64,000 nucleotides of DNA from Bemisia tabaci (Eukaryota > Arthropoda > Insecta > Hemiptera > Aleyrodidae): the NCBI RefSeq assembly GCF_918797505.1, contig NC_092802.1, positions 18,249,883 through 18,313,882 of the forward strand, read 5' to 3'. The translations under genes and the position numbers were made by a program. Shown here one piece after another: positions 34,165-45,766 of this stretch (position 1 is its first letter; every line of letters begins with the position of its first letter). The notes under the pieces were generated by a model, which was not told the DNA's origin, searched no databases, and saw nothing but the letters and a program-made list of their open reading frames with translations.

Positions 34165-36212
34165 TGTTTAGATCTGCCGATTTCCTCAAAGATTTTCAAC
34201 CTGGAAAACCCCAAAAAGAGCTCCACTGTTTCATAAGAAGATCCACTTCCTTAGTAAACAGGGCGTATCACCAAGGGATGAAACTTAAATTTTTAAGAAT
34301 GAATGTCTCCATACGAAATTTAAAATCCCGTTAATGTAAGCTTCATCTATACATATGGATAATTTTATCGCAGGTTCAAGAGGACTTTCCTTATTTAAGA
34401 TGAGCTTTTTTGGGCGTTTGAGTTGAGTTTAAACCAAACAGATGGCACATCTGTGTTTCTCAGAAAATTCCCTTTAGGAATAGAGGGCCAAATCCGGAAT
34501 TTTCAACAAATATCGGAACCCTAAATTCTCATATCTGGCAACTATTTCCCAGACAATTTAAATGTCTCAACGGACATTCCTCCCCCTAAGACTCCTTCTT
34601 TAAGCTTAGGAGGAGTTCATAAACCACAGCTCGGCTCCTCTCCCTCATAATATTTTTTATTCATTTTAAAGGAAAATTAAAAATTGATTACGCAATCAAT
34701 TCTACAGAAAAAACCTTGTTTACCCGTTTATTTGATGACTTTTCCCCCACGGGAAGCCGGTCGTTTTTTATTCCTTCAATTTTATTTTTGCTCGTCTTCA
34801 TTTATCACTTTTTTAAACCATCGTTTGGAACTGTAAGCTTGCCTCCGACGACCTTATGAGCTCAATTGTTTCGCCCCGCTTTACGGCCTTCTTTATTACT
34901 TTGGCGAGCCTAAATTTATGGCTCGCTCGTCAGACAGGCTGTGGACTTTTTTCTCTCTGTTCAGAGGTGAGCATTTTTCCTGCTGGCAATTCGACGCACA
35001 AATTGAAGCGGAGACACCGCCTCGATCGGAATCAGCTTTACTGAACTCGAGGTTGCCATATTTCCTCACGTTTCATTTTAATCGCAGAAAGCTATCCCTG
35101 GTAAAAATAAATATGGCCATAATGGATCATCCAAGTCACGAAAAGACCTTTAATGACATCACGACGGTGTTGCCAGGTAGTGTTAAGGTTAGTTTTTGTT
35201 TCTTTTATACCTGCGAACTCACGGGTCAGATTCACGAGTTTCCAGGTAAGGAAACTACGTCACAATCCGACGATGCTGTGATGATCACTAAGATCTTTTC
35301 GTACTTCTGTAGATTATTTGAACACCATGATGTTGTTTTATTTTTATCAGGCAAAGAACAAAACTTTGATTGGTTTGTTTTCATGGAAGAAAAACGTGAA
35401 TTCAGAAGAATTTTTAAGGTATTACACTAGATAAAAAGATCAGTTACAGCTATTGATCTTTGGCGCTAGTCAATCGCCAAAGTTATCCGGCTCAGTAACC
35501 GAACTTTTCGGTTATAGGAACCGAAAAAACTTTGCAGTCCGATATAAGAACGGAACTTCCTTCTATCATATATAAGCTTTAGTTATTTCTGAAAAATATA
35601 AAAATACGTGAGGAAATTTTTCAACTTCAAATTCAATTATGCAACTTTGCGTTTTCCTTAATCAATGTCACAGAATTGACACAATCGGACAAAAATTATT
35701 AAAAAAAAAAATATGAAACCAGCTCAAGAATTGAAGTAGAGTTGAGCCCGTAAAACTGTTAGCCATTCTGCGAACTCAACCATCAAAAGCGGAGGGAGAA
35801 AATAATACGGTCACTCAGGAAAGTTAGGAGAGAATCGTTAATGAGTAAGAAAAGAACAAAAACAGACACACAGACAGAATTAAAAGTCACGCATGAAGTA
35901 GACAGACGATTGAAGAAATCAAATGAAAGGTCACTGGCTAAGAGAATTCGTAATGATCCTATTTTTACTTTCTCGTTTTTACTTCAACGAGTTTTGTGAA
36001 AGCCTTTGAAAGATAAATGGTCGATTGAATAGTGGACCTACCTTCCTCCACTATTAGAAGATCTATTCGGCTGCGCCACTTAAAATTGAATCCCTTTAAT
36101 TCTTTAAAGCCACTCCTATTGTCTAAAGTCTGAAAGCAGTTATAGTATATAACCACTCGTACGGTAAAAATATAGAATTAAACAATTTACATGAATTAAA
36201 GGCTGATTCATA
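34165..36212. other. Unassigned intronic DNA with a 170-codon open stretch (34918-35430, +)
   Basis: The open stretch has no signal peptide, conserved motif or recognisable fold and lies antisense to Rdl. A similar length is expected by chance only occasionally in 64 kb, so it deserves a transcript check but not a gene call. Confidence 0.45.
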
Positions 36213-36597
36213 GACTTTTTTAAAGCAGTTCCTTTCCTTAGGCAGACCCTTCATGGTTTATATATGTACTAAGGTTGATAGCAAGATACAAGGAGGACTC
36301 TAAAAAGACATCCTAGAAAGGAACATTTTTAAAAGCTTTGAGTTAATTTCAGCAGCACAACTTTTTAAATAGATCCTTGCAAGGGATCATACCGATTTGC
36401 TATGGCAAAAAAAACAAAAAATACTCTAGGATTGAATCTTTAAGGCTGGTATTAGTCACTTTGAAATTAACAAGGCCTGTAATATTTTTGTTCGCTTTAT
36501 ATTTTGTATTTTTCAAAGTGGCATGGCAGTGTAGCCCCTTGCAAGGATCTATTTCTGAAGTTTTAGTGTCGAACGTCACTCGAGGCTGGTGGAAATT
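36213..36597. repeat. Repeat family N, copy 2 with inverted core
   Basis: CTTTCCTTAGGCAGACCC start; AGATCCTTGCAAGGGATC at 36371 is inverted by GCCCCTTGCAAGGATCTATT near 36532. AATCCTTGCAAGGGATTAAAATGATATGCTA at 57863 is the matching part of copy 4. Confidence 0.6.
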
Positions 36598-36762
36598 CAG
36601 TGACGTGGCGTGAATTGCGATATATCGATTGTTAACCCATTTAAACCTATGGTAAAGAATCAATTATTAAGGTGTTCGCTGCGAACACCCTGTTTATCGA
36701 TCCTTTTCCATAGGTTTAAATGGTATAACAAACGATATATCGCAATTCACGCCGCGCTACTG
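36598..36762. mobile_element. Family A copy with perfect 8-bp target duplication
   Basis: TGGAAATT at 36590-36597 and 36763-36770. CAGTGACGTGGCGTG start, CACGCCGCGCTACTG end. Confidence 0.95.
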
Positions 36763-36989
36763 TGGAAATTGTCAAGTAATTTAGCAAGTCAGAGGCCCCC
36801 ATGAACCTCCCTTCATCTAAATATAAACTATACGTGGCTTCCCTGCGGAGAAAAGCTGCCAAGGAACGACTATGAAATACAAATTAAATCGAGTCCTTAT
36901 ATGAGAACTTAGACATGATTACCTCAGATCGATCGGTTCCCGCAAAACACATCATTCTGTCAGAGTAAAAACTTGAGCCTCTTAGGGTC

Positions 36990-37240
36990 ATATTTTCAGT
37001 CGTTTATTGAACTGATCCTTTCCTTAGGAGACCCCACATTGTTTACGATAATGAGGAATGTTCCAGGATATCTTCAGCACAACATCATAAAAAAAGATGA
37101 CGTTCATGAGTCTCGAGTGATGTTCAACAGAATCGCATCGGAAATAGATCATTGCAATGAATTGCCACCGTAAAAAAATAAGAATCCTAAAAACAAAATT
37201 TTGCAGGTTTTGTAAGTCTACAGTAAGTTTGTACCTACTT
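36990..37240 (+). repeat. Repeat family N, copy 3
   Basis: CCTTTCCTTAGGAGACCCC, TCTTCAGCACAACATCATAA and TCTCGAGTGATGTTCAACAG; compare copies at 16441, 36213 and 57728. Confidence 0.55.
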
Positions 37241-37682
37241 TATGGTTTGTCAAATTCATAGAAATTGTTCCTCCATATTTTTGATTTTTTGCGGTAGCAA
37301 CGCACTGTAAGACATTGTGACAATCTACTTCCAAAGTTGTACTGTCAAATTTTCTTCAAGGTTTGTTAAATGTATCCTCTTCATGATACTTTGTCAGTGA
37401 TGCTCTTAAACCTTTCTCAATGTTGGAATTCGTTTGCACGAAAAAAAGAGTAACTGGGCCCATAACTTATTGTTATTATTATAATTTGTTACATTAATGA
37501 CAAGTGAGAACACCGAAAGTTGGGCTTGGACTAATCCGTACTTTTTTTATTTATTAAACACGCAGTTGCAGCTCACAGACTGCTTGATCAGCACATTACG
37601 ATACATACGACACATAGTTGTCAGATTTACTGCTTATTCTAGACTAGACCTTAATTCCAACACCCAATCGCAACGTAAGCAC

Positions 37683-38100
37683 GCACTGAAAAAAAATTCA
37701 CGGCATTTTTACCAAGGTCCGTTCGTACCTTTACCATCTCACTTTTTTTTACCAATCACTGATAATTTTACCAAGACAGACTGGTAAGCTTACCTAAAAA
37801 CCGGTATTTTTACTGTTTTTTTCAGGTAAGAATACCACTTTTATTGATAATCAATTCCCGGTAACTTTGCCATTTTATCTCGGCAATTCTACCACAGTTG
37901 ATAAAAAATATTGGCGCTTTTACCAAGGTCCAGTAAAATTACCGAGAAAGTTCAATAATTTTACAGAGATTTCTCGGTAAAATTACTAATTCCATAAATG
38001 GTAATTTTACCAAGAAAAAACTGGGATCCAATAGAACCTTGAATTCTTGGTCATTTTATCCTTTTCTTAGTAAATACACCGAGATTTTTTTTTTTAGTGC
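37683..38100. mobile_element. Element I1 (418 bp), CACTGAAAAAAAA ends, dense TTTTACC motifs
   Basis: GCACTGAAAAAAAATTC and GAGATTTTTTTTTTTTAGTGC ends. Interior consists largely of short ACCAAGG, GGTAAAATTACC and TTTTACCGAG phrases in both orientations. It lies between copies of a 23-bp direct repeat AACACYCAATCRCAACGTAA (37659-37681, 38101-38123). Confidence 0.75.
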
Positions 38101-38554
38101 AACACTCAATCACAACGTAAGCAATGTAAGGCCTCCTACAGGAAGAAACTGCTCAAGGAAGGGTTATGAATGCGCTCTTGATTGAGGAATAATCTTGATG
38201 AAATTTTGAAAGCCAGTGACCCCCCGTAAAAAGGCAAAAGGAAAAGGAGGACAGATGAGCAAAACAAGAATACAAAAATCGAAGCAAAGATTCGTCCCGC
38301 ACGTCCAGTCGTGAGTTAGGACCCGCTCTCGACCGTCACCTGGCGAAATTTGGAGCACATTCAGTTCCAGGTCATCATGCAGGGTTCATTTCTTCATGAA
38401 TGTCATTATGAAAATATTACGATAATTTCAATAGCCTCCTCTTTTCGTAATAGCCTCTCCATAGGAATCGTCGGAATCAAGTTCGCAAATTCAGTAAAAT
38501 TTCAAATTTCTTTAATATTCCCTGACTATACCAACCAAATTCCTGACTACTATA

Positions 38555-38749
38555 GTTAGTTAGTTAGTTAGTATAATTTTAAGAATTCAGCGTTTCAGGC
38601 TATTAACGTCTTTACAGATAATCTTGAAAATGGGAGTATATACGAAAATTTAGATTTTTAAATTAAGAGAGGTGAAGAGTTTCAGAATTTTGGTAGCAAT
38701 ATTGGGTTCATCGCATGTAAGAGGGTTTGTATTTCTGTTGACCGTAGGG
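38555..38749 (-). mobile_element. LINE 3' terminal region, copy 2, with (TAAC)n tail
   Basis: Second copy of the 3' end at 3395-3590 with few differences. Minus-strand reading: the element finishes in TAACTAACTAACTAAC-type repeats (plus strand 38556-38571). Homology stops at GGGG at 38749, where copy 1 continues into coding sequence, so this copy is more strongly 5'-truncated. Confidence 0.65.
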
Positions 38750-38783
38750 GCTAATGACAGAATACTATAAAAAATACATAAAT

Positions 38784-38864
38784 TAAAAAAAAAAAAAAAA
38801 AAATCATAATCGAAAGATGTTAATATCGAGCATGTTCAAGTAGCTTTCGTAAAAAAAAAAAACA

Positions 38865-38895
<31 letters not shown>

Positions 38896-38900
38896 ACAAG
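38784..38900. repeat. A-rich tracts
   Basis: Poly-A runs interrupted by single C (38790-38803, 38852-38900). Confidence 0.9.
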
Positions 38901-39853
38901 TTTAACATATATTATAAAACGTATTATGTAATTATTATGTAATTAATTGGTTTTGTTTTTATAAACTTTTTTTGAGTTAAACAATTTATTTATCTCCTTT
39001 TCTTTTTAAGCATTTATTTTATTTTTTTCATTATACATTAAAAAGTTGGGGAAAGATTCTAGTTTTAGTTTTTTTTTTTGGCAAAATCCCAACTCAAAGA
39101 TTCAAAAACTTAATGATACACTATTAAAGAACCGAAGAGTTCCGTATTCTAGTTTCTGGGCTCTTTTTGGGAAGTAAATAATGTGAGCACCAAAACACCT
39201 TCCATTCACAGAGAATTATCAGTTGAATGTTGTTTTTATAATTTTCTGAGTTTACTTTGTTCTTTCACAGAAGTCAGACATTTCCCGAAAGCTGTTAAAA
39301 GAAGTTTCAGCAGAGTCTAATATGTTGAAAGATACTCATTCTGATTCCACCGAGAGAACATCGACCACCTTATTCCTGCTAACCCCGCTAACCACTCTCA
39401 CACCCCCACGGTTGGTAACAGTGTCGAACACGGCTGATTCCTTAGACATACCATGCGCTTTCGCTACTTTCGCCTATGATATTACTAAGCGCACTGCATC
39501 GCGTAATCTGTCGTGTTCGGAGGAAAAGCCTATTACACTCTCGCCAGCCGGCATTATTTAATTAGCCTCAAGTGTGATATTGTAAGTTTTTTACGAGAAA
39601 ATTGGCAACGATGGAATGCCGTGAGTGACTCTTAGTCGGTTTCATGTTTATGCTCGCGTACGCACTGGCTGAAGTCACGCGATCAAAGGCTCCTTTCATA
39701 GTTGCTCACTTGTTGACAGGTGTAAACATGGCCAGATCGCCATCAACTTTTGCGTGGCTTTTGAGTTGCAGGTGTGCTACGGGTGCCGATCGGGCGGCTC
39801 ACGTGCTTGCTAAGCCACCGGGAAGGTTGGACGAGAGATTTCTGCATGTATGG
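38901..39853. other. Unassigned intronic DNA
   Basis: No exon or repeat family recognised; two 79-codon open stretches (39322-39561, 39644-39883) lack domains, the second running into family C. Confidence 0.4.
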
Positions 39854-40407
39854 AATGGACCACTAGACAAGGTACGAATTTAAGCGATCTGATGCATGTT
39901 TCTTAACCAGAATTTCACGTAGAAAACGATTCACACAACGAAAATTACGGAAACCAACTCCTAACGAAGATATTAACGTTTTTATTTCACATTGGTTACG
40001 AGGAATTTGAACTGCCCGCTCACAAGAAACTCAAAACTCTACGTGAGTCAAATCGCCCACTACAACGGTTTCAGCAAGCTTCTCAATCGAGCAATGTTCA
40101 TTTCCCATCATGTGTTGTTCAAAGTATTAGGAATTTGCTATAACTGAGCCAAAGCGTCAAGATTGAGGTTGCCAGATTTTTATATATCAGAGATTGTCAT
40201 GATAACGCTTAGCGCGCGATGTGAATCACGTAGAGCATTGAGTTTTCATGAGCGGGTGGTTTGAATTCACGCATTAAGAATCATTAAATATCTTCGTAAG
40301 GAGTTAATTTCGGTAATTTTCGTTGTGTGCATCGTGTTTTACGTAAAATTTTGGTTAAGAAACATGTATCAGAATGCTGAAATTCGTACCTTATCTAGTG
40401 GTCCATT
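39854..40407. mobile_element. Foldback family C, copy 3
   Basis: AATGGACCACTAGACAAGG...CCTTATCTAGTGGTCCATT, 554 bp, colinear with copies 1 and 2. Confidence 0.9.
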
Positions 40408-40892
40408 GCACAAAGGGTGCGTTGCACACGAGAGATGTATAGCCAACTGAATAAGAACATTATTTGGATAAAATCTTGCAGGAATCAAGTTGGGTACAAT
40501 GGAAATGTATAAAATACATTATTTAACGTACAGTTTGTGAGGTTCAAATTAGAGTACTTGTGAAGAAAAATTAGGGAAATGTCAAAATGTGGAGCTCTAA
40601 GGGCCCAAAAAGGCAGTGAGCCTTTTATCACAAAAAACTGCCAATCAAACTGTCATGTCATTGCCAATCTTCAAACTTTAATATCAAACCAAGATGGTCG
40701 GGAATTTCATTCATGAGCGTTCTTCCGCAAAAATGAGTACATTTATGCGAAAGCTAAGTCAAATACGTGCTTTATACGAACAGCGTGCCGTTTCAATTGT
40801 AATGATAAATCACTCTGAATAATCTGAATTTATAGGTTGGGGGCCGATATTGTCATTGTTAGAAATGCATGATGTTAGGTACGCAAATAATT

Positions 40893-41147
40893 TCAACGGT
40901 GAAACTACTAGACCACTTATCTCGTTTGCGGTGTTTAAAAGTCTCCACTTCTATTTTATTTTAGTGAAGGAGAAAAAGTCGATACGATTCCTTGAAGTTT
41001 TCACAGATTTTCTTTCACGCAGATGAGAAAAATCAGGGAAATTTTCAAGAATTGACGTTGAATAATTTTCAATCTACAAAATAAAGTATGACAGGAAGTC
41101 TGCGACTTCGCAAGCCGAGAAACGTGGTCTGATAGTTTCACCATTGA
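40893..41147. mobile_element. MITE family P, 255 bp
   Basis: TCAACGGTGAAACTACTAGA plus CCACTTATCTCGTTTGCG inverted at the right as CGCAAGCCGAGAAACGTGG plus TCTGATAGTTTCACCATTGA. Confidence 0.75.
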
Positions 41148-43682
41148 TTTCTGATATTCTTAACATGGGTTTCGTGTAATTTTACCTGTGAGCAGTCTTC
41201 CTAGTTGGCTTTGTCTCTCAAGTGCAACAAACTCATAATTGGAAATCTACTAAGTCGAGATGCGTGTTTTTGCCAAATTTTGGTCGTAAATATGACATTT
41301 CTGCTGACACATATCCAATCTTCACTCCCTCTATTACTGCACCTAATTCTGGAATACCATTTGTCTGAAATCTGTGTTTGAGTTCTCTCGTACGTTGGTT
41401 GGCGTGCCTTTGTGATTGCCATTAGTCAATGATTGCTTTCAAGGCGAGAATTACACAAGAGGTGAAGCATTGAGCACTCAATCATTTTCACTCCTACTTA
41501 CCTGCAAATTCCTGGAACTCACGCTGTTCCGATCTCGGCATTTCTCTCTTTAGTAATAAGAGCGCATCCTTTGGAATAAATAATTTTACGTTTCGACTTA
41601 GTTGTTTCTGTAATCCAATATTTTTAGACTAGTCTCATTTCGCAGTAAAATGTATGTTTCAGGGAATTTAACTTGGATGCTAGGGGGATGAAAGAATAGA
41701 GTCAGCGAGCATCAAGATCCGAAGACTTAAAAAAGATTTTTAGGTTTTTAGATTTTTAAAAAAAAATTGATTAAAAATTTCACCTCTTGCTGGGAAAAAA
41801 TTACTTTAGAAAATTGTTTGATATTGATCAAAAATTATCTACTAAAATAAAAAATGATTGCGATTCCCGACTCTGTACACGCAATTTTCGACTCCCCTTA
41901 GTTCTGAGCAGAAATTCCGAAAATCGAACGACTGTTCGATATCCTTGGAGAGGGCGCATAGAATGAGGCTTCAAACGTCTTGAAGTTTGAATTAGCACAG
42001 GGTGAGAGGGAATGTGTTCCATTACGACCAGCGAGGTTTTGAGAGGTTACCGGGTGAGGTCAGCCCATCGGTCCGGCAGGACAACATGAAACTGAATGTT
42101 TCCACAACAATGATACAATATTAATAAACAACCAACACAACTACGATTGGACTCCGGCTCTTAAGAAGATTCAAGCCTAACTCAGACTCACGAATTAGAA
42201 CAATTAATTGATTTGGTTTACGAAATCCATATCTGAAAAGATACTATGAAAATAGTATCTAAAAACTTTCAATTTTTTGAATCCCTCATTGATGGCAACA
42301 TTGATTTGCTCGTAAAACTTCGTCTTTTCGCAGCCTTCAATTTTTTGAGTAGCGATTCACTCACGACACCATATCTTTCGGTCAGTCCAAAGAAATCAAG
42401 TCACCATTGGACACTGGTTCTACGAACTTCAAGGAATTTTAATTAATCAATCAATCAATCAATTAAATAATTACTTTAATTCTTGATTTTTTCAAAAGAG
42501 CCGAAGTCCTAGGCACACAATTAGGCTGAACACAGTTGATGTGGATCAGTACACATGGTTGCGAAGAGTGCTTGGTCATTTGTCAAGATATAGGGACTAA
42601 ACGAAAAATTCTTCGGTCATTCACACCTCTGCAATTAAAATACAGAATTTGTTGGTTAAACAAAAAAAGGAAAAATAATAAAATGTACATACACGCGGTA
42701 AAGTAGGAAGAAATAAAGGAGTAAGAGGAATATGATAGTGAATTCGTCCTGAAAATAAAGGGACTGACGAAAAATAATAAGAAAAATAATATATGACAAA
42801 CATACCAAATGGAGGATCCTTTCTAGGCTTCATTTAAGAAATTGATTTTTTTGGCCAGACTTTGGCACTGAATAGGACTGACCACCTTTAAAATGGATCT
42901 ACATAAGGAAAGCAAACAGAAAAAAAATATAAGAAATAAATAGGAAAAAGTAAGGAAAAATTAAAAAAGCAAAAATGAACACACAAACAAAAACATAACG
43001 ATGTAAACTAACTGATGTGAAAAAAATGAACGAAATAAAAAAAAAAACAGCGAAAAAAACTATTAATGATGATCATCATGCGAGTGGAATCATTGTCGTG
43101 ACGGCGTCATCTGGGCCTCGTATAATTTTTATCGGGGAAAGATGACATGAGCGAGAAAAAAATTATCACATAGCGACTTTTTAGAAAAAAAAAGGGTCTG
43201 TTGCACTTACAAGGAGTTGCAGAGGTGAGAAATGAAATAATATAATTAAAAGTAAAATGAAATGATACGAGATAATAATAATTATGGGTAAACAAAATGA
43301 CCAAGCACCCAGTCATCTGTCATGCAGACAGTCATTCAGGGAACGCCTCACGGTTCCTTTCTATAACATTGAGATACGAGCTGAAAATATACAAACATCA
43401 TTAGTAACAATTGAGACTATGACCAGTTACACAATCATGGTACAATCATGGTACAGCTTCGCAAGAATTCGACGACTACAAACACAGTGGAATCGAATGA
43501 TTTCGGCTCATTAGGATGGGAAAGATGCGTAAGGGGTGGGGGCGACGGGTGCGTCAAAGATCTGTTCTCAAGTTTAGATACTTAAAATCGATTGTGTAAA
43601 CAGCTCTGTTGAGCGGCTGTGACACTCAAAATCGTGTATACATAGTTGAATATGACAAAATAATGGCTGAAGTTGGAAAAAT
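41148..43682. other. Unassigned AT-rich intronic DNA
   Basis: A short (AATC)n repeat at 42441-42465. 42620-43280 is A-rich on the plus strand and yields Phe/Tyr-rich minus-strand open stretches of no apparent coding value. Confidence 0.45.
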
Positions 43683-43930
43683 CGTTGTTACCCAGACAAG
43701 AGTACGGAACTCCATTTCGAGGTTGCAAAATCGAAGAAAAAATTAATTTTTTCCAATTAAAATGCTTGCGCAATTTCTATCCAATATTTTGTTGATTCTT
43801 GCACCTATCAGGGAAAAAATGGTGAAATTTTCAGTTAGAAAAGCCCGGCAGTTCCTCAATATCAAAAGGAATTTGCTGGGGGGAATTTTGCAATTAAGTC
43901 TCGGTCTCAGGGAAACTACGAGGTATCTAC
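43683..43930 (+). repeat. MITE family S, copy 2 (diverged)
   Basis: CGTTGTTACCCAGACAAGAG plus TACGGAACTCCATTTCGAGGTTGCAAA follows the S left end (CAAAAGAACGTAACTCCATTGCAAGGTTGCAAA at 23752). The right end is not clear. Confidence 0.5.
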
Positions 43931-44921
43931 TTTGTAACGCTGCAAATCAGCGCTCGTATTATATTTTTTTAAAGGATGTCAACTGATTGTTTTTCTCAAT
44001 TTTCCTCTAAAATTCCTTTACTTCTTACAAAAAATTCAGAGATAATTTAAAAAGAGTATTTCTGGTTAGTTCCTCTCACTCACAAACAATAATCGAACAT
44101 TTTAAGTCGTTGCAATAGGGATACGAATTTTCCAACCTTAACCACCGATGTAGTATGAGTTTCTAGATTTTAGTATCAACACTAACAATCAATTCTACAT
44201 ACCGCACTTTGAACTCACTTTAAACTCAAGATGGAAAAGAGGTGAAGACATCAACCGAAATCACTCGTTGTTATTTGGGCGTTGGCTGTCATTTTTCTCG
44301 TTTCGATTCAGAACGGAAGGAGTTAAGGTGAGGGGCTGGGAAGGATAAATGGAAGATTCAGAGGATCAATCACCAGTATATCTCAATCGATGATTTATCG
44401 ATTGACTTTAATCGATAATTTATCTTTGACTTCAATCGATAATCAACGTTGCGACTTCGATCACAATCATTCAGTAAAAAATCGAATCAAATAATCGATT
44501 AAAGCATCTTTTCGTTTCTCTCATGGTGTGATAAACCCTTTACAGTAAAGAAAAAACACGGCGTATTGAGTGAGTTTGGAAGCTTGTTCTGAACGCGCTG
44601 ATGGCTCTATGTGACGTCACTGAACAAACTGCACTAGTATATAATTGCTCAATTTAAATTACCACCTCGCACAGTTAGGTTTAAATTGGCTCTGCAGAGG
44701 CTTTGATGTCACTGCTGGACCGTCTTCCACTCCTCTGTCAGCCGTTTTTCGCGGTCAGTATCGATTCTTGAAAGGTGGCGAAACCGTGCTGAGCCCACAT
44801 AAATGTAGGGAAAATAATCGATGTTAATCGATTATTCCAGCAGGTCGATTATTAAGAATCGATAGTTCATGATGGAGTCAAATGGAGGCAAACAGTATTG
44901 TCAACTTGCATGACTCGACAC
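43931..44921. other. Unassigned intronic DNA with clustered ATCGAT motifs
   Basis: 44380-44490 holds four AATCGATAATTTATC-like units. 44790-44910 looks like a degraded B-type element (AATCGAT, AAATGGAGGCAAACAG). Confidence 0.4.
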
Positions 44922-45083
44922 CATTGGCGGATCCAGCAAACTGGCAACATTGTCTTTGCTCCATTTGAACCTATGGAAATGTATCGATTCTTAGAGGGAC
45001 CAGTTGCCCCGACAATAATCGATTTTTAGCATAGGTTTAAATGGAGGAAATCCAATGTTGACAATTTGCTGAATCCGCCAATG
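44922..45083. mobile_element. Family B, intact copy with perfect 8-bp target duplication
   Basis: CTCGACAC at 44914-44921 and 45084-45091. Ends CATTGGCGGATCCAGC and GAATCCGCCAATG. Internal CCATTTGAACCTATGG and CATAGGTTTAAATGG, shared with family A. Confidence 0.95.
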
Positions 45084-45169
45084 CTCGACACACTGGTCTG
45101 GGTGGCCGTAGAAATCCAGGAATAGAATTTCCACACTTTTCCTCCCCAAAGAATTTTTCAACGGATAAA

Positions 45170-45330
45170 TCGCCGTCGATAAAATCGCAATTTTATCGCA
45201 AATTTACGCGATGAAATCGCAATATGTCGCAATTTCATATCCGATAGTATTGCTATAAATCAACGCCAATAAAATCGCGATAGATTCTCCGATCAATCGC
45301 AAATTATCGCGATCACTGCTACTTGTGCTT
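45170..45330. repeat. Clustered short TCGCAATTTTATCGC-like repeats
   Basis: AAATCGC, ATCGCGAT and TTATCGCAAAT phrases recur about every 12-20 bp in both orientations. Confidence 0.6.
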
Positions 45331-45337
45331 TTCCCAC

Positions 45338-45545
45338 TTGTCAGCGGTCACATGTTACGTACGTTACGGTTGTAACGTACATGGATGTGATGGTTGCACG
45401 AGTTCAAGTTTTTCGATTCGTTAGACTGAGCCTACGGTTCGAAGAACTGAACATCCGGTTCACTGAACCGAGGTTCGATTCTGTCAACTGAAGGGATCGG
45501 TTCGCGTGGCTGAGGGCTCAGACATCTGAACCGGAAAGCGCCTCT
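45338..45545. repeat. Possible degraded inverted element rich in GAACCG
   Basis: CATGTTACGTACGTTACGG and TTGTAACGTACATGG form one inverted pair; GAACATCCGGTTCACTGAACCGAGGTTCG another. GAACCG/CGGTTC phrases also cluster at 35488-35530 and 48420-48500. Confidence 0.4.
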
Positions 45546-45766
45546 TCGATTGATCGGTTGGCGGGTTTTCTCCCTCCGAGCCCCACCGCGGCCTCAACTT
45601 CAGAGGGGTTTTCGCGAGTCTGGGAATTGATTTCAGACGGAGCGCCCTCCCTCGCGCTCTTCGCGGAATTTTACGTGGGGATACTTTGTTACATCGCAAA
45701 TTCCAAATTCCCCGTTTCCGTTTCCGCAGAAATTCAGAACAGTCTCAAATCAGTGCGTGGGGAATG

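Noticed and set aside
34918..35430. 170-codon plus-strand open stretch
   Set aside because: No domain, signal or splice context. This length can arise by chance in 64 kb of AT-rich DNA read in six frames.
45377..45400. Possible second 68-bp-type Rdl exon around ACGTACATGG
   Set aside because: The minus strand reads MYV by chance, but neighbouring codons do not follow the Rdl exon.
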